From the NCBI GenBank assembly GCA_023630585.1, contig CM042540.1:20824574-20888573 (forward strand): 64,000 nucleotides of DNA, written 5' to 3'. The notes under the pieces were generated by a model. That model saw only the letters and a program-made list of their open reading frames with translations. It had not been told where the DNA came from and ran no database searches. Below, in pieces: positions 47,743 through 59,214 of the stretch; position 1 is the first letter of the stretch, and every line of letters starts with the position of its first letter. Source of the stretch: Cranoglanis bouderius. Taxonomy: Eukaryota > Chordata > Actinopteri > Siluriformes > Cranoglanididae. The translations under genes were made by a program, and so were the position numbers.

Positions 47743-49355
47743 ACTACCAGTGATCATAAGACAAACACACAGAATGGTATGAAGAAGTGTAATTGTAAGT
47801 TTAGTGGGGTTTTTTTTGTTTGTTAGTGTGTCTTGTTTGAATAAACTTTTCTGTTTACCATGTTTGGTGGAAAAATGGTGTAAACCATTTCTGTTCATGA
47901 TATAATGCATTGCACAGCCCTAATTGTTTCATTGTCAAGCTATTAATAGATTTTAGCCCGGCCTTCTAATATCACAACCAGCCGTCACTGGTGAACTTGC
48001 CTCAGTCTAATTTCGGAGAAAACTAAGAAGCCTCAGGTTGGAATTTTGGAGTCCCCTTAATTCAATCCCTGCAAATCACTTACTTGCATGTAACAAGACT
48101 GTTTACCGACTTAATAAGAGATCAACAGCCAGGCAAACTCCACTGTTCTAAGTTCATGGAAATGTTAATTGCTAGGCTGCTGTAGATTTTTCTTGAGAAT
48201 ACAGCAACATACTCTTATAGGCAGTTTATACTTAAATTCCTTTTTAGGGTAAATTGCTGCTTAGTGGGAACCAGTAACACTTATAGTATCTTTTAAAGCC
48301 AGTATTTACATGATGAAAATGTAATATTGGCAAATAATTAGTTCACATTTTAAATACAAAGGGCAGTTACATTTGTGTCCAAGCACCTATATCCTCTCCA
48401 AGGAGTGAAACATCCTTCTATAATGGTAAAAACAGAGTAACAGAGACTCTCCCCCATCAGAGGTGTCAGAATTTGAGTCAACAACATGTCTCTCTGTATC
48501 TGTGGCTTTCACCCTGTGTGTTGCAGCCTTCCAGTGGGATGTGATGGTACTGCAGGTAGCCTCTTTTTTTTGGTACAAAATAATAATAAAAAATATAATC
48601 TAAAATGGACCTTTTTATGGAATGGTTATGTGGCGTAAAAGGAGAAATAGCTCAGATAAGGGTTGTAACAATAAAAGAAAAAAAAAGTGTGGGAAAGTGC
48701 AGCTATCAGTGGCCATTTCAAAAGTAAACTCAAGTATCAAGTAACGTCCAGGTTTAACTGGCTCATCACAGGAAAGCACAAGGTGAGCTAGATAAATGTG
48801 TTGTCTAACCCAGCTGATGGACAAGCTTGTTTTTGTGAGCACAGGCATCTATTTTTCAGTTTAAGGTAGATTTTGTTACTGGGTTGTGTGAACAATCTAA
48901 TGGACACATCTAATTATAGTCCGGCCCTTGCTACTGAACTGCGAGCTAATTGTTTACAAAAAGGGCAAACTTGACTGATTTCCAAGAACATGGAGGTGGT
49001 ACAGAACATGTTTTTACACAAGCCTGTACTGCATATCATTTTTCTAAATGCACCCACTGTTTTCATCCAGTGTTTATGTTGGAGTTATGTTAAAGTGATA
49101 CTTTTGAGATTTTTTTTTTTTTTTTTTACTCAAAAGTGGAACAGTCTGAAAAAAAAAGGAATGAAATGTAATAAGGGTTGCTGAAATGGATTTTTTCCAA
49201 TCCATGTCCTTGGTCCAGTTTCCTTAATGTATATTTATGCTACAGAGCTGATCATTGTCTGCTGTTATAAACCAAGCATCAGGTTTAGTGTGCATATCAC
49301 CATACATTTTGTTAATATTAGGTCTTTTATTTCCATTGCTATTAAATATGATGTG
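47743..49355. other. Unassigned stretch
   Basis: No gene or repeat was recognised; it holds a T-run at 49112-49128. Confidence 0.4.
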
Positions 49356-49361
49356 ATCAGT

Positions 49362-49708
49362 CAGTCTCTCCAGGTTTTCGCGTTTTTGCGATCACAGAAA
49401 TTAACGCAAAATCAATTAAACGCCGCAATATTCGGAGGAGCGTGCAGTTTTTCAGAATTACCGCAGATTTTCAGCAGGTTTGGGCCGAGACGCGTCATGT
49501 GACGTCATCACAACGTGCATTCAGCCAAAGCCCTCTTCGATTAACGTTTGTTGAACATGAGTACAGCTAAAAGGTTTCATTTAATAACATACATCTTTGT
49601 GAAAGACAATTTCAACAATTCAAGTAGTTTTCCCAAATTTTTTTTAAAAAAGCCACAGCAAAATCAAGCATCTTTGGCTGCAACAATCACAAAATGCTGT
49701 ACGGGCTG
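49362..49708 (+). mobile_element. MITE with 6-bp duplication family, copy B
   Basis: It starts CAGTCTCTCCAGGTTTTCGC and ends AATCACAAAATGCTGTACGG-GCTG, whose inverse aligns to the start over about 24 bp. The flanks ATCAGT (49356-49361) and ATTAGT (49709-49714) match at five of six positions. At 347 bp both ends are present. The internal text is CpG-rich compared with its surroundings (GGGCCGAGACGCGTCATGTG). Confidence 0.8.
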
Positions 49709-49714
49709 ATTAGT

Positions 49715-50439
49715 ATGAAAACCACCAGAACTCTCTCGAATTGTAGATTCTGATGGGTCAGAAGGTGTTTATTAATTTCTGAAAAAAAATTATTTTCTAT
49801 TAAGACAGTAGTGCCAGTGACAATAGTGCCGACTGCAAGATTTATATTAATGTACTCATTCTAGCACGTTATACAGTATACAGTTGTGTGTGAATGTTTT
49901 TGTAAGCCAAACCAAAATAAAATTTCTGCCGGATTTATAAAAGAAAAGAAAACGGTTGGATGTAAAAACAGAGAAAAAAATATATCTACTGTACCCAAGT
50001 GATCAGACACACCAAGCACAACGCACAGTTAAACTGCTATGATTTATTTTAAAATTCAAAGCAAAGGGTCTTGGTGACAATGCTGGGTTGGAAAAGCACA
50101 TGGCATGAGGCATAAGCAAGATGATGATGACCCACAGCACACTAGGGAGTATACGGCACATTGAAGCTTGAGACACTTATCATTCACTTAGTACTGGCTC
50201 TAATAAATTATTGCACAGAATTAAAAGGTGATGTCATGGCAAGTGGAACCGGCTTACACACCATCTGAGCTATTGCAGTGTGTCCTCCTTTCTTCTTCTT
50301 AATTGAATAACTTGTCTTATTTGTCTTCATTTATGGGTTTATATTGGCCTTCTTCTCATATTTCATATTTTTTTTTAGTTACCATTAATAGAAATGACTG
50401 GATTTCACAAATTTGAAGCTGATCAATCAACAATTACAT
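49715..50439. other. Unassigned stretch
   Basis: Nothing was recognised. Confidence 0.4.
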
Positions 50440-50620
50440 TAGTTAGCCTTATGTGTAAATTTACACACAATCAAGCGCACGAGTAGGGTACAAATGTTTT
50501 CCCATGGAGAAATCATGGAGTTTTCATAAAATAATAAAGTTTCTGTGTAAACTCTTCTATGAATGATTTATTAACAAAAATCCATTTATATCCAGCTTGA
50601 TATATAAGGCCCATTGTTTC
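50440..50620 (-). repeat. Dispersed repeat of unknown class
   Basis: Read on the minus strand it contains GGGCCTTATATATCAAGCTG and GATATAAATGGATTT, then a segment ending in GTGTGTAAATTTACACATAA. Related copies lie at 58450-58690 and 63836-64000. Confidence 0.5.
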
Positions 50621-50862
50621 TATAGTAACAACTTACATAGAGACTTCTGTGGCAGACACTCTATATAAACAGATTTTGTTTAAAAAAAAAATGCTTTGGG
50701 TCACATGACACCCCGTCATTGAGTATAACAGCACACCCTGGGCGTGTTTTATTGTTTGCTTAATTTGTGCCCTGTTTTGTTTTAGCATCATATTGAAACA
50801 AAAAAGCTAGACACGCTGTAATTAATGTATTTTAAAAAATACATACACATGACTGTGCGCAT

Positions 50863-50865
<3 letters not shown>

Positions 50866-50906
<41 letters not shown>

Positions 50907-50998
50907 GTGTGTGTTGGGCAACATTTCCATATGTATGTGAATTGGCAGTAGTCACCAAATCCAGTCTGAAGATTTGCCGGCATGTCTGTTAAAGCAAT

Positions 50999-51030
<32 letters not shown>

Positions 51031-51031
51031 T
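50866..51031. repeat. Two (AC)n microsatellites
   Basis: AC runs lie at 50866-50903, continuing into an inverse TGTGTG, and at 51006-51031. The ORFs across them are artefacts. Confidence 0.9.
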
Positions 51032-51354
51032 ATGTTCACACAGACCCCTTTTTGTTTCACTCCCTTTTTCTCGCTTACAATAACTTAATGTCTTTTTTGG
51101 GACTTGCTGCCAAAGTTCCCTGGCAAAGCTCCTTTAATGGGAATTTAATGTTTGACATCAATAATTCAAAGGAAGTGGTGCATTTTTATAGCTTTAGGCC
51201 AATCAGTTAGCCAATCAGTGCCATTTATGCCATTTGGAAGCCCTGCAACTGGTACTGTCATCCCAACTGGTGTCTGTCATCAATGTCAAAAATGTCTTGA
51301 AATACTCAGTGTGTTTGTGTACTGTATGCGAGACTGGGTTCTGTCTTTCTCTTC

Positions 51355-51645
51355 GTCATGGTGGCTTAGTGATTAGCACATTTGCCTTGCACCTCCAGGG
51401 TTGGGGGCTCAAATCCCACCTCTGACCTGTGTGTGTGGTGTTTGCATGTTCTCCCCGTGCTTGGGGGTTTTCTCGTGGTACTCTGGTTTCCTCCCCCAGT
51501 CCAAAGACATGCATTGTTGGCTGATTGGCATTTTCAAATTGTCCATAGTGTGTGAATGTGTGTGTGATTGTGCCCTGCGATGGGTTGGCACCCCGTCCAG
51601 GGTGTCTCCTGGCTTGTGCCCCGAGTTCCCTGGGACAGGCTCCAG
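51355..51645 (+). mobile_element. tRNA-headed SINE (family d), 3' truncated
   Basis: It matches 28890-29190 from CATGGTGGCTTAGTGATTAG to GGGACAGGCTCCAG, but the GGAAATGGATGG tail is missing. It is joined directly to unrelated text. Confidence 0.8.
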
Positions 51646-52715
51646 TTTTATGCATAATTCCGCTTGAAACCAGCTTGATAAAAGAGGCCCATTGGTTGAA
51701 TACACATCCTATATCATTGCGCCAAAAAAAAGAAGTACAGCCAACTCTCATCCACATCCCCGATTTCTGATATGAATTAACAGTAGCTACATGCATGATA
51801 ACAGAGAGGGGCCTTTCCCCAACAAGGGCTTGTCCTTGAGCCAGATGGCTCACAAAACTCAGAGCCCCCTGGACAGCTTGCAAACTAACTCCTTTCCCCT
51901 TTAACAAGGCCTTGTATTTTAGTTATCCAGCTGGCATTAGCCAGGTAGCTGGCTACTCTTTGCGTAGTGCTCTGATCTCACACAATTAGACAATGGCATG
52001 AGTGATTAACAATGTGGAGATTTTTAAACACAGAGTTGCAGGAGCACAGTAAAGCACTAAACAGTCAATGGTAATGGCTACTTAGCGAGATAGCTAAAAG
52101 ATAACCCTGACATCAAGCATGCTTGCAGCAGATGACCACAGGAGTCATGAAATGGTCTTGGTGCCAAGTATCTGTGGGTTGCATCTACGTATAATGTGAT
52201 GTGCCAAATTGTATTCGAAATACCCCAAAGTATGTACTGCCTCTGTATGTGTACATTCTGATTGGGTCAGGACTATTTGCAAGAACCCAGCTGTCGTCCA
52301 TGCATCCTAGTGAAGACCTCAGCAAATATGTCATCAGATGATTTAACCTGACATCAGATTGGAGATTGGAGTCATAAAGAGTGTTTACGATACCCAAGCT
52401 CGGGAATGTTCGGCTAACAAGCTGAGATTGTCAAGTTGTCGTACCTTGAGATGTAGCCATGTAAAAACCATCAGTCACTGATATTTTTGTGTCAAAAATA
52501 CACAAAATGTTTGTGTCATGGCAAAGTGCAGGCCAGATTCTGCAAAATATTTCAGCTGTTTGCACCAATCAACATATAAGAAACAAAACCTGTCCACAGT
52601 TCAGCGACTCTCAGCCAATCACATGCATTTAGCTCATTGAGAAAGGGAAGTTTCTTAACAAAAAAAGTCACCAATGGAAACAGAATGTTTAAGGAAGAGT
52701 GGACAGAGTACTATG
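51646..52715. other. Unassigned stretch
   Basis: Nothing was recognised. Confidence 0.4.
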
Positions 52716-52723
52716 TGTTTACT

Positions 52724-52887
52724 TCAGTGGTCACCAACCCTGTTCCTGGAGATCTACCTTCCTGAAGACTGACCATCTAATCATTGCCTTGAGAGGTTCA
52801 TGATCACCTAAAACAGGTGTGTTAGATTTTGGTTGGAGATGAAACCTGCAGGAAGGTAGATCTCAAGGAAGAGGGTTGGTGACCACT
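52724..52887. mobile_element. hAT-like MITE, copy 2, exact 8-bp duplication
   Basis: Same family as 23032-23217. TGTTTACT occurs exactly at 52716-52723 and 52888-52895. The inverted ends run to about 36 bp, GTGGTCACCAACCCTGTTCC on the left. Length 164 bp; a 20-bp internal segment of copy 1 (AATCATAATCATGTCCACCT region) is absent. Confidence 0.87.
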
Positions 52888-53056
52888 TGTTTACTCTGTT
52901 TCAATTTTAAAACAGATCTGATCAGTCCTATCTGTTCAGTGTACTGTATGTGGTGCTAGTCAAAGATAGAGCCAATGCACAACGAAACACAACCACTTTA
53001 TTTATAGCCATGAACTAATCAGGGGTAACTAATCAAAAAGTACTGAGGAACTAAAG

Positions 53057-53611
53057 TACTGTGCAAACGTTTTAGGCACCCTATTTTTTTTAGTACAAAC
53101 TTTGTTATAGATTTTTTATTTTATGACAAATCTACATGATCAAGTCAGTACAAAAAACATTTTAGATTCCCAAACATTAGTTTTCTAGCACAAAATTAAA
53201 TGTTACAGATAAATGTTTGTATGTCATTAAAGAAAGCAGCATATTACGTTAAAGACACTTTTCAGACAAAAAACACAATGAAGGCTGCTGGGTTTTGCTG
53301 CAAGAATAAGAAGCAAGTGTGAAAGTCAAAGTCTCCAGAAGAACTGTGGCTGGTTCTGCAAGATGCTCAATAAAACTTACCAGCTCATTTCCTTATAAAA
53401 CTGCACACATTGTACCGGAGACTACTATTTTTATTTACATTTTTGTTTTTTTGTCACACCAAATATTGACTTTGTTTCATTTACTACTGTTTACTGCTCT
53501 TTACGGTATTTTTTTTTTAAATGTAGAAACATTTAATTTAATTATTTTGAAGGAATCTTTGCTCTACTGCATTTCTTTGCATGTACCTGAAACTTTTGCA
53601 CAGTACTGTAT
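53057..53611 (+). mobile_element. Tc1-derived deletion element (family F)
   Basis: The ends read AGTACTGTGCAAACGTTTTA and the inverse GAAACTTTTGCACAGTACTG. Inside, 53319-53380 translates as VSRRTVAGSARCSIKLTSSF-like text, which corresponds to part of a transposase C-terminus; the rest of the enzyme is deleted. A closely similar internal piece recurs at 55867-56254. Confidence 0.75.
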
Positions 53612-54376
53612 ACTTAAATGAAAATACAGATGCATCAAAATCTTACTCAGTTGAAATTATCCAGCCAAACATACTAATTTGAATGTAAAAAATAAATAAA
53701 AAATAAATTGCTACTTTGAAATGTATTCAAGTATTGAAAAGTAAAATGTAAACATTTTTGACTGAAATTAACTTTATGTTTTCATGTGAAAAGTACATTT
53801 TATTACTTAACTAAACTGATGTTTTTAGTTTTAAAGCAACTACATTGCTTTAAAATTACATAATATTATAAACTGCATAATGCTATGCAGTTTATAACAA
53901 ATATTTACTATTAGCTAGAATTTGACTCGTTCTCTACGCATCCTTTGTAACACAACTGATCTTTTCTTTTCTTTTTTTTTTGTAGTGAACTGTGTGGGCT
54001 AATGTTAACTTGGATGTTCGTTTCTATTAATGGGTATTTGTGTATGTATGATGAAGCCAGCTTACTAAAAGGAGTTTTGCAAGTTTGCAAGTATCCTACA
54101 GACACCAGGTATAAGATAGTGGCATTGCCATTACAGTGGATGAACCAGAAGTAGAGGAACCATCGTGGTTATAATGCGGAAGTGTTTGTGCAAGTAGCCC
54201 ATTATGTTAGATACTGAAATCAGGGCTAGCCTAACCTTACATTAGCAAAGAAAACAGTCTAATTTAATTAAATATAGCCAGGTAATGTTAGCAAACTAGC
54301 AAAACTTACCTCAACGTGTGGTTTCAAATTAGCCTTCTAGGGAAGCAAATGAGCCCTGCTAAAAAAAACCCCAAAA
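53612..54376. other. Unassigned AT-rich stretch
   Basis: Nothing was recognised. Confidence 0.4.
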
Positions 54377-54608
54377 CAATAGAAACCATCACAGAAATTC
54401 TAATGGTTTCCACTACAAATACCATTACAAACCATCAGCTAACCTTTGAAACCATTACTTTTACCATTATTGGTCCTAGACATGCCACCAATCTAAGGTG
54501 AAACATTACAGCAGAGACCCACAGGAACCATTACAGTTTGCATTTAAACCAATACAATTCCCATTATAGTCATTAACACCATTACAAATTCTATGAGGAT
54601 TTCTATTG
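54377..54608. mobile_element. MITE with CCATTAC-rich core
   Basis: The terminal repeats are about 29 bp: CAATAGAAACCATCACAGAA on the left against the inverse of TTCTATGAGGATTTCTATTG on the right. The core is built of scattered ACCATTAC and CCATTA motifs (54420-54590). Non-coding, 232 bp. Target duplication unclear. Confidence 0.7.
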
Positions 54609-55853
54609 TTTGTTTGTTTTTTCTTTTGTTTTGTCTTCATTTACTCCAGCATATTGAAACATTTTACTGAGGTAGGCAGGGCTGCTTATCGTCAGGTACC
54701 ACACTTGAAGCTTATCCATCTTCAGACACACATGGATACTAACTACATTGTGCAGCATGAGATGGTGACAATAGATGACAAATTGGTAGGATTTTTCCAC
54801 ATTGGTGAACTTGATTGGATGCTAAACTGAAATTATTGGATTCTGAAATGAGCCCATTTAATTGATGTATAGCATACAGTTATTAAAAATATTCAGTTTA
54901 ATAATACTCAAGTAAATTATAAATATTAACCAAGTACAAAGTATTTTCCACTTCTGGAGCTAATTATTAGTGGTTAAGCATTAAAAGGTAACTGTTGCCA
55001 TTCAGTCATGTTAGTCACTTATCCAGATCTTTGTAAGTAAGGAATTTTATGTAGCTGGACCTTCAGAAATGTTAGTTTGCAGTCTCTGCAATAGTTGATA
55101 GACTTCACCTGAGTATTGACCCGGGACTCAAGCTTGATCACTCGTACCTGCACCTCATTTACATTAAAAAAAATTTTTTTGCTTCCACACTTTGTGAAGT
55201 CTTGCACCATTTAATAACTTCTGAGCTGTGTTATATTGGCTGTTTCTCTGAATGGCTGTGCTCTAATCATTGCTTACCGTTGTTTGCTTTTACTTTTTGG
55301 ATAGCTTCTTCATTCCTGCAACCCTCTGCGTGTTTAATCACATCGCCGTTTGGATTGCGATTTGAATTTGGCCGTCTGCTTTGTAAATAAACTTTTGCAC
55401 ATGGACCCACAGCATGTTTTCCAGTTTGTTTTGCTGCACTTTGCTTTCAGAGCTTTAATGATAAAAACTACAGCAGGGTGCAAAAACTGATGACAACAAG
55501 GTACCATTACCAGGAACTTTGTTTTTTTTTTTTAAATTATGTATGAATTAAAAACAGTTGTGCTCAGTTGACTTGTTAATCAAGAATACATTATTTAAAA
55601 TAGAACCTTTAGCTGAGTAATTTATGTATATGCAATATGTAAGCAATAAAGCATGGTGGAGTGTGCCGTTGTGGGAAAATCAACAGTGAGGTAGCATGAT
55701 TTTACCTCTCCAAAGTTAATGATGTTCCTATAAGAGCACCTCGCAAAGTGTTTGAATTCCTCTTATACCACAGCAAATTATCTATTTATAGTTTAAACCG
55801 GTCTATCTCAGAAAACTATTTTTGCAGTCATAGAAAATAAATCAACCACTTCT
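54609..55853. other. Unassigned stretch
   Basis: Short ORFs at 54606-54830 (+) and 55019-55210 (-) have no recognised domain, and no splice pairing with the exon at 45222 could be shown. Confidence 0.35.
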
Positions 55854-55866
55854 GACCAATCAGAAA

Positions 55867-56254
55867 CGTTTTAGGCACCCTATTTTTTTTAGTACCAACT
55901 TTGTTATAGATTTTTTATTTTATGACATGATCAAGTTAGTACAAAAAAACATTTTAGATTCCCAAACATTAGTTTTCTAGCACAAAATTAAATGTTACAG
56001 ATAAATGTTTGTATGTCATTAAAGAAAGCAGCATATTACGTAAGAGACACTTTTCAGACAAAAAACACAATGAAGGCTGCTGGGTTTTGCTGCAAGAATA
56101 AGAAGCAAGTGTGAAAGTCAAAGTCTCCAGAAGAACTGTGGCTGGTTCTGCAAGATGCTCAATAAAACTTACCAGCTAATTTCCTTATAAAACTGCACAC
56201 ATTGTACTGGAGACTACTATTTTTATTTACATTTTTGTTTTTTTGTTTTGTTTT
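55867..56254 (+). mobile_element. Internal Tc1 family F piece flanked by 13-bp direct repeats
   Basis: Nearly identical to about 53069-53455 except for one 8-bp gap and a few substitutions, but it lacks both Tc1 termini. GACCAATCAGAAA occurs exactly at 55854-55866 and 56255-56267, immediately outside. Confidence 0.85.
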
Positions 56255-56363
56255 GACCAATCAGAAATGAGAATTCAAATTTGGATCATTTGTGCCTAAT
56301 TTTTTGAAAATTGTTGCAATGCAATTGATTTCATGGTAACATACGATGGCTTGTAACACAATA

Positions 56364-56753
56364 CAATACATACAGGATTTCACAGAGTTTTTTTGTGGAC
56401 AAAAACTTTTTTCCAAATTTGTGATGCAACTTGTGGAGTTTTTTTGTCCTTTTTATTGCAGAAAACTAATTGAATTGGTGAAATTGCAATTTCACGAAAG
56501 TGTTTTGCACCGCCTTTCACAGTGATCTTTCTTGGTAAATGAGACCCTTTAGTGCATGTTTGATGCACATAAATCGAAGAAGGCTTTGGCTGAATGCGTG
56601 TTGTGATGATGTCACATGACGCGCCTCGGCCCAGATCTGCAGAAATTCTGTGGTAATTTAGAAAAATTGCAAACTCCTACGAATATTGCGGCGTTTCCTT
56701 GGTTTTGCGTTAATTTCTGCTATCGCAAAATCGCAAAAGTCCTGGAGGGACTG
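56364..56753 (-). mobile_element. MITE with 6-bp duplication family, copy C
   Basis: On the minus strand it starts CAGTCCCTCCAGGACTTTTG and runs through GAAATTAACGCAAAACCAAG to a degraded inverse end (CAATACATACAGGATTT on the plus strand). The flanks ACAATA (56358-56363) and ACAATA (56754-56759) are identical. A 61-codon frame (56380-56568) reads KGSHLPRKITVKGGAK then AISPIQLVF, parallel to copy A. Confidence 0.82.
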
Positions 56754-56759
56754 ACAATA

Positions 56760-57625
56760 TTAACTGTTATTGTCATTACTCTTAATGTGTTATGTTTTAA
56801 AAAAAAAATAGTGAATCATATATTTGGCTTGATAAATTGACAAAAAATCGAATCCGTGTTGGTAGTGAGTGCAAACATTTGGACCACACTGTATGTAGTG
56901 AAATTGTGCAGTCCTCCATTTCCAGACAGAAAAAGCAGTATATATATACATAGGGAAAGAAAGAGACTCATCATGCTGACACTTCCAGGGATGCCAGACA
57001 CTTCATGTGATTCATAATGCGTATGTGTGCTCAGTCAAGTGCAAGTGTGTTTAAACATGTCCCCCGATGTCTTGCCAGCATTTTTCACTGAGAGAGGTTA
57101 TGCCACAACCAGTGTTTTTAAAGAACTACCTTCTTTTTTTTTTTTAATTAAACCCTGCAAGAGATAAAGAGAGACCGGCAATCACTCTGCATTCGTTCTA
57201 TCTCTTACCCTCTGACCATGGCCTTTAGATAAAACCAAACACTACGGGTAACGCTAATCACTCTCAGCTGTGTGGCCTGCATTCTTCTACTCATTTGTGC
57301 GGGAAAAAATAGAAGAAATCAGGCAGAGGAATAAAAGAATGAGGCTTGCTCTGATTACAGCTCTGTGTAAACTCAGCGCTCCGCTTACCACATCTGCTTC
57401 CATTTAAGGCTTAAAAACGCATACCTACACATTAGTGTTTTTTTTTCTTCATTTCTCTCCAGGAAGGGGAAAAGAAAATAATGTTACCCGTTATTACCAA
57501 GCTGGACGATGAGAAGGTGGTTTTGTTGTTTAAAATGCTAGTATTTGACTTTTTAACACATGGTGCATTCACAGGAGGAGTGTGCAGTGTAAACATGGAA
57601 GTATGGGCAGAGAGTCCATATATGG
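56760..57625. other. Unassigned stretch
   Basis: Nothing was recognised. Confidence 0.4.

Positions 57626-57672
<47 letters not shown>
57626..57672. repeat. (GT)n microsatellite
   Basis: About 23 GT units. Confidence 0.97.
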
Positions 57673-57674
<2 letters not shown>

Positions 57675-58008
57675 AAGGTATGTGTCGATATTATATTTTC
57701 TGATCACACTGCCTAACTGCCTTTTATAATTTATGGTATTTAAATTAAATTATGTACTACTACCGGGCAACAGGAGCAGGTATATAAGTGTATAAGCTAT
57801 GTAAAAAGGTATAAATGTGCTAGCAATGCCCCCTGCCTTTCAAAACTAAAAAGACATCAATAGAAGGTTTCATTTTTGGCAGCCACATCAGATTATTTGC
57901 TTTAAGGTGGATTATCCTTCATAAAATAAATACACAGAATGTAATGAAGAAGTAAGGCTGGGGCTGATTTCTTTCTAGCCAAGACTGTAGATTCGTGAAG
58001 CCTATCAG

Positions 58009-58299
58009 TGACTACGTTAACATGATATTAATCGGAATTTGGCAATATTCTAATTAGTACTGAGTCATGTAAAAGCCGCAATCCGTTGCCTGCTTCAGAT
58101 TAAGACAATATTCTGATTCCACCAGTTGTGATTCCCACCCCTGGTATATGCCTGTTTTAATTGGAAATTAGTTGCATGTAAACACCTTTTTTCAGAAAAT
58201 CCACTTAAAGGAGTTGCACATGCTCAGTCCACAAGGAATTGTGGGCACAACCTGAATATAGACCTTGAACGGAATTTGATGTGCATGTAAACGTAGTCA
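58009..58299. mobile_element. MITE with TGACTACGTTTACATG ends
   Basis: The left end TGACTACGTTAACATG is the inverse of the right end CATGTAAACGTAGTCA apart from one base. Non-coding, 291 bp, with further loose inverted similarity inside. The flanks CAG and GTG do not give a clear duplication, so the superfamily is open. Confidence 0.7.
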
Positions 58300-58449
58300 G
58301 TGACAGTCTTGTCAGTATAACGTCACCCCCTACCCCCCCACAGATTTGACACCTACTGTATTTGGGTTAATATGTTTCACATTTTACATTTGTAACATGT
58401 CATCAGCAGTGATAGATAATGCACATGTTAAATAGAGTTAAATTTATTC

Positions 58450-58690
58450 TATTGTCTCATCCCCCCAAAAAATGCAGAAGGTAAATGTAGATAGACGAAG
58501 ACGAAGCACATCATTTATCAACCTGGATAGGAATAGATTGATTTGTAATTCGTTGGTATGAGAATTGACAAAATAAATTTTGTATTTATGAAAATCCTGT
58601 AATTTCGTGTCCAACTCGTGCTCCTGAGTGTGTGTAAATTTACACATAAGAAGAATAATCTAAACCTCCATTGATCAGTTTCAAATCATA
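58450..58690 (+). repeat. Dispersed repeat of unknown class
   Basis: GGTAAATGTAGATAGACGAA, TTATCAACCTGGATAGGAAT and GAAAATCCTGTAATTTCGTG parallel 63836-64000 and the inverse of 50440-50620. Confidence 0.5.
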
Positions 58691-59214
58691 TAATTTGCAA
58701 TGTTATGGCACTCATATATTAAGTACGCTGTCAAGTTTAAATAGCTTGTGAATTTCAGTCGCACACACAAATTTAATGAATATTTTGTGAAGCCCAGTTA
58801 AGCAAGCCAATATACCGTAAATCCATAAATTAAGACAAATAAGATAAATCGTTTAATTAAGACTACGTATAGGTTGGTACTGTTTGCCACGGCATCTTAA
58901 TTTTAATGCTTCCGACCTGGTATGTCTCAAGCTGCAATGTGCTGTATTTCTGCGTGACTTCCTATGACACTCAATGTCTTCCTGATTTTGCAACATGCCA
59001 TAGGGGAGCACCTACAAATTTGTGTACGAGAAATTTCTGGCCGACAGTCATCGAGACACTGAATAAAAAAAAAAGAAGAAAAAAAAGCAGTTTCTCTATG
59101 ATGTTCTTGTTGTCCATGATTAACTGGGTACAGTAGTTATATAGTTTTCCCCTGTCATGCCGTACCATTTTCTTTTCACCTCACTTAATTCACATCTAAT
59201 TCACCTTTTATATA
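58691..59214. other. Unassigned stretch
   Basis: Nothing was recognised before the Tc1 element. Confidence 0.4.

Noticed and set aside
51356..51907. 183-codon minus-strand ORF
   Set aside because: It is mostly the antisense of a SINE (51355-51645); similar antisense frames arise at the other SINE copies.
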